From Penaeus vannamei (taxonomy: Eukaryota; Arthropoda; Malacostraca; Decapoda; Penaeidae): 18,620 bases of DNA. Positions 16,889-18,620 of this stretch are shown in pieces. The stretch's first letter is position 1; each line of letters begins with the position of its first letter. Location: assembly GCF_042767895.1 (NCBI RefSeq), contig NC_091560.1, positions 16,297,968 through 16,316,587 of the forward strand, in the 5' to 3' direction. The notes under the pieces were generated by a model. It worked only from the letters and a program-made list of their open reading frames with translations. It was not told the origin of the DNA and made no database searches. Position numbers and translations under genes: made by a program.

Positions 16889-18477
16889 CCCCCTCTCCCC
16901 CCCCCCCCCCCAATATCTTGACAGAAGAAACTTATCTCCGCTAGTATGCAATTTAGTTTGCTTATTTTCGCTCCGTTTTGCTGTTCCTGACATAGCTTAG
17001 GGGCGAGTGTCTGCCTTAGGCCTGGTGGCTGGACTTGGCCTGCTGGCGTCGGGGCAGGGCGATGGCGGGCGCCGGGCCGAAGTTGAGGGATTCAGTGCAC
17101 AGGATTAGATAAGATACTGTGGAGAGTTGCAAGCAGAGGGAGGGGCAGGGGCAGGGGGGGGTGGAAGCTAGTTTGCACCAGATGCTGTTAATGTTGATAG
17201 TGAAACTCTCGTTTCGCAGGCGAGAATGTGCGTGCGTGCGTGCATGCAAGTTTTAATTTTTTCTTTTGGTCATATGTAGGAATCCCGTTAAGTAGTGCAT
17301 CGCATATTGAGGTGATGGCGAGATAATTAGATGTAATAGATCCGTGAGGGAAGAGTTGGCAGTACAAGTGGGCGCACTTACGAATTTAGGGACGTCTAGT
17401 TTATTAAAATAAAAGCATGATTGTAAACAGTTATTGATTTTTTTTTTCGGACTTCCTGTAGGCTTGGTCTGACTTGGAGTATACGAGATCAGTCCTTACG
17501 TCCAGAGGAAGTAGAGTCGACAGGCGATTGTTATCTCTAGCACCTCGCGTTGACGACCTATCTTTCACCCTGGCGAGGCTTTGGTCGGACAGATGGGGAG
17601 GGGGTGGGGGTCGCCCTTAACGCCGGCCGGTCTCGCCCTGTTCCTCCCTGGCGCGTGCAGGGCGGAGTTTCGACCTTACGGACGGCGGGCCCGCGCGATG
17701 CACGCTAGCTACGGGATTCTGAGCCTTACGGCCGGGACGCGGCGTGGGGGGAACGCTTGCCGCCGCCGCCGCTGTTGCTGCTGCTTTGCCGTCGTCGCTG
17801 CTGCTGTTCCTTCTAAGACAAAAATACTTGGCGGATAGCGGGTGGGAGAGGGACGGGTAGGGCTAGACTACTGCATAACGAAGCCAACACAGCTCATTTA
17901 GACATTTGAAGCACCAATAAAGATGTAGATGTTTGAATTACCATAGAATGAATGACCTGCACAAATTATCATCTCAATGTCTTAAAATCCTGTATATTAA
18001 GATGTGCTTAGATTGTATAACTAAAATGCTTTCATTAGATTCAAATTTAACTTTACTTTTCAAGGAAAACTACCCATGAATATTTTCCATACTAACTTTT
18101 ATCTTTTCCCAACAGGAAGCCACCGATGACGCCAAGAAGCTGAAGGGAGAGGAGAATGGCGAGGAGGAAGTAGAGGAGGAGGAGGATCTGGAGGGAGAGG
18201 AGGACGAGGACGACCTGGCGGAGGCCGAGGAGGAGTTAGACGAGGAAGCGGAAGGTGAGGCTTTTCATATTTTGTATACCGAAACGCTCGAAATAGATGT
18301 GCAATAATTTACTTACAAGTAATAACTATTCTAATTACTAGCTTCAGATTCAGATTTTTCCTGAATTTAAAATTTTCCCATGTATTTAAATGGCTTTTCT
18401 TTTTCACAGAAGAGGAGGAAGGTGAAGGCGAAGAGGGCGAGGGAGAGGAAGATGAGGAGGAGGAGGAGGATGCGTAA
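15617..18477 (+). CDS. Prothymosin/parathymosin-like acidic nuclear protein, three exons
   Basis: Exons 15617-15691, 18116-18254 and 18410-18477 splice in frame to 93 aa. All junctions are GT-AG: GAG|gtacgt, aacag|GAA, GAAG|gtgagg and ttcacag|AA. Fifty of 93 residues are Asp or Glu and only eight are Lys or Arg. All basic residues lie within positions 1-35; residues 36-93 are a basic-free tail (42 of 58 acidic). The basic part contains K17-K18-G-T-K21-R22 and K32-K33-L-K35, a plausible bipartite nuclear signal. MS..EKSV at the start and KRAAEE (21-26)..KKLK..ENG (38-40) resemble parathymosin/prothymosin alpha as I remember them, though there that block is C-terminal. Known family members are disordered nuclear proteins binding histones, especially linker H1, and affecting chromatin; applying this here is inference. 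There is no signal peptide or membrane segment. The ATG has A at -3, and no upstream ATG follows the predicted initiator. An unrelated acidic-tail protein is the main alternative. Confidence 0.8.
16837..16911. repeat. (TC)25 followed by C-rich runs
   Basis: Fifty bases of TC repeats, then C7, CTCT and C15. This is a mirror-symmetric polypyrimidine tract in intron 1 of the acidic-protein gene. Read on the minus strand it is GAGAG repeat, a GAGA-factor-like motif. Confidence 0.95.
17759..17812. repeat. GCC/GCT triplet-rich tract
   Basis: Four GCC units, then interrupted GCT and GTC triplets, in a GC-rich part of the intron. Translation gives poly-Arg, Cys or Ala in the three frames, none plausible as protein. 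Confidence 0.85.
18116..18254 (+). CDS. Acidic-protein exon 2 (residues 26-71)
   Basis: The acceptor tract cttttcccaacag precedes GAAGCC. There are 46 codons plus one base, ending GAAG|gtgagg (phase 1). The exon encodes the second basic cluster AKKLK and the start of the acidic tail; 28 of 46 residues are acidic. Confidence 0.9.
18255..18409 (+). other. Acidic-protein intron 2 (155 nt)
   Basis: A short AT-rich intron between gtgagg and a pyrimidine tract ending cacag. It contrasts sharply in base composition with the GA-rich exons on both sides, which supports the splice calls. Confidence 0.88.
18410..18477 (+). CDS. Acidic-protein exon 3 (residues 72-93 and stop)
   Basis: The acceptor tttctttttcacag precedes AAGAGG. 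The exon completes the split codon and encodes 22 residues, 17 of them acidic, ending EEEEEDA and TAA (18475-18477). The GA-rich codon repeats make this a slippage-prone tail. Confidence 0.9.
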
Positions 18478-18620
18478 GGAGACAGCTGCAGAAGGAAGAC
18501 CGGCATTGTACCCCTAAGCCGGGGACCACCTGAGGAGAGGACGCACGGCCGGGGGTGCCGAGGGCGATGGGCTCTGCTCCAGTTTTTATTATTGTATTAT
18601 ATTTCACGTACCTGTACAGT
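18478..18620 (+). other. 3' UTR of the acidic-protein gene (incomplete)
   Basis: The stretch after the stop codon has no further open frame of note. It ends in AT-rich sequence, and no AATAAA appears before the window edge, so the transcript probably runs on. Confidence 0.6.

Larger units (their letters stand above)
15692..18115 (+). other. Acidic-protein intron 1, CpG-rich, with simple repeats
   Basis: This 2424-nt intron keeps many CpG dinucleotides up to about 17880, then becomes AT-rich and CpG-poor up to the acceptor. It holds a purine-rich stretch (16008-16070), a 15/16 direct repeat (16072-16087 and 16125-16140), (TC)25 plus C runs (16837-16911) and a GCC/GCT triplet tract (17759-17812). 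Open frames here are read-throughs of GC-rich sequence and lack features of real proteins. Confidence 0.8.

Noticed and set aside
15049..17676. Shared 13-mer TTTCGACCTTACG in both genes' flanks (near 15047 and 17668)
   Set aside because: A match of that length is expected by chance a few times in a window this size.
17581..17838. 85-codon plus-strand ORF in the intron
   Set aside because: It uses a GTG or TTG start, runs into triplet-repeat poly-Arg/Cys and lies in an intron; no domain is seen.
18309..18607. Ser/Pro-rich minus-strand ORFs opposite the last exon
   Set aside because: They are antisense shadows of the GA-rich acidic codons.

Overview
This is eukaryotic nuclear DNA, most likely from an arthropod and probably a decapod crustacean. 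The evidence is two intron-split genes with GT-AG junctions, a ribosomal protein L36A with the compact arthropod-type CxxC second zinc half, long A/G/C homopolymers and dinucleotide microsatellites, and many degraded mobile-element remnants. The species is an inference. There are no prokaryotic operons, and I see no CRISPR array or convincing tRNA or rRNA gene.

Layout. 1-4536: gene-free, repeat-derived DNA. It holds a short dispersed repeat with a hairpin (copies near 52-110 and 3215-3280), a hAT-like non-autonomous element (about 854-1140), a 1.7-kb purine-rich block whose minus strand encodes broken Ser/Pro-rich reading frames (probable dead transposon ORF), and another repeat-like block (2900-3660) with a perfect 20-bp palindrome. 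4537 to about 15270, minus strand: the RpL36A gene. Three coding exons (6416-6330, 5903-5817, 4674-4537) join exactly to give residues 2-104. The ATG must lie in a tiny first exon about 8.5-8.8 kb upstream, with candidates at 15189-15187 (preferred) or 14947-14945. Its introns hold a perfect 6 x 36-bp tandem array, an inverted-repeat (MITE-like) element, a diverged repeat pair, and a GT-AT-AC microsatellite that can fold back on itself.

About 15270-15510 is a candidate bidirectional promoter. A CRE palindrome, GC-rich blocks, a CCAAT box and an arthropod TCAGT initiator serve the plus-strand gene. A TCT/TOP-like start faces the other way for RpL36A.

15617-18477, plus strand: a three-exon gene for a 93-residue, extremely acidic protein resembling the prothymosin alpha/parathymosin family (KRAAEE..KKxK..ENG block followed by an uninterrupted acidic tail). 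Its 2.4-kb first intron is CpG-rich and carries (TC)25 and GCC/GCT tracts. The window ends in its 3' UTR.

The head-to-head arrangement would pair a translation-machinery gene with a chromatin-associated acidic protein under one CpG-rich control region. Both are growth-linked in animals, so co-regulation is plausible but inferred. I found no convincing wholly new system. The most distinctive signals are the rearranged prothymosin-like protein with its shared promoter, the 36-bp array, the 20-bp palindrome and the inverted-repeat element.
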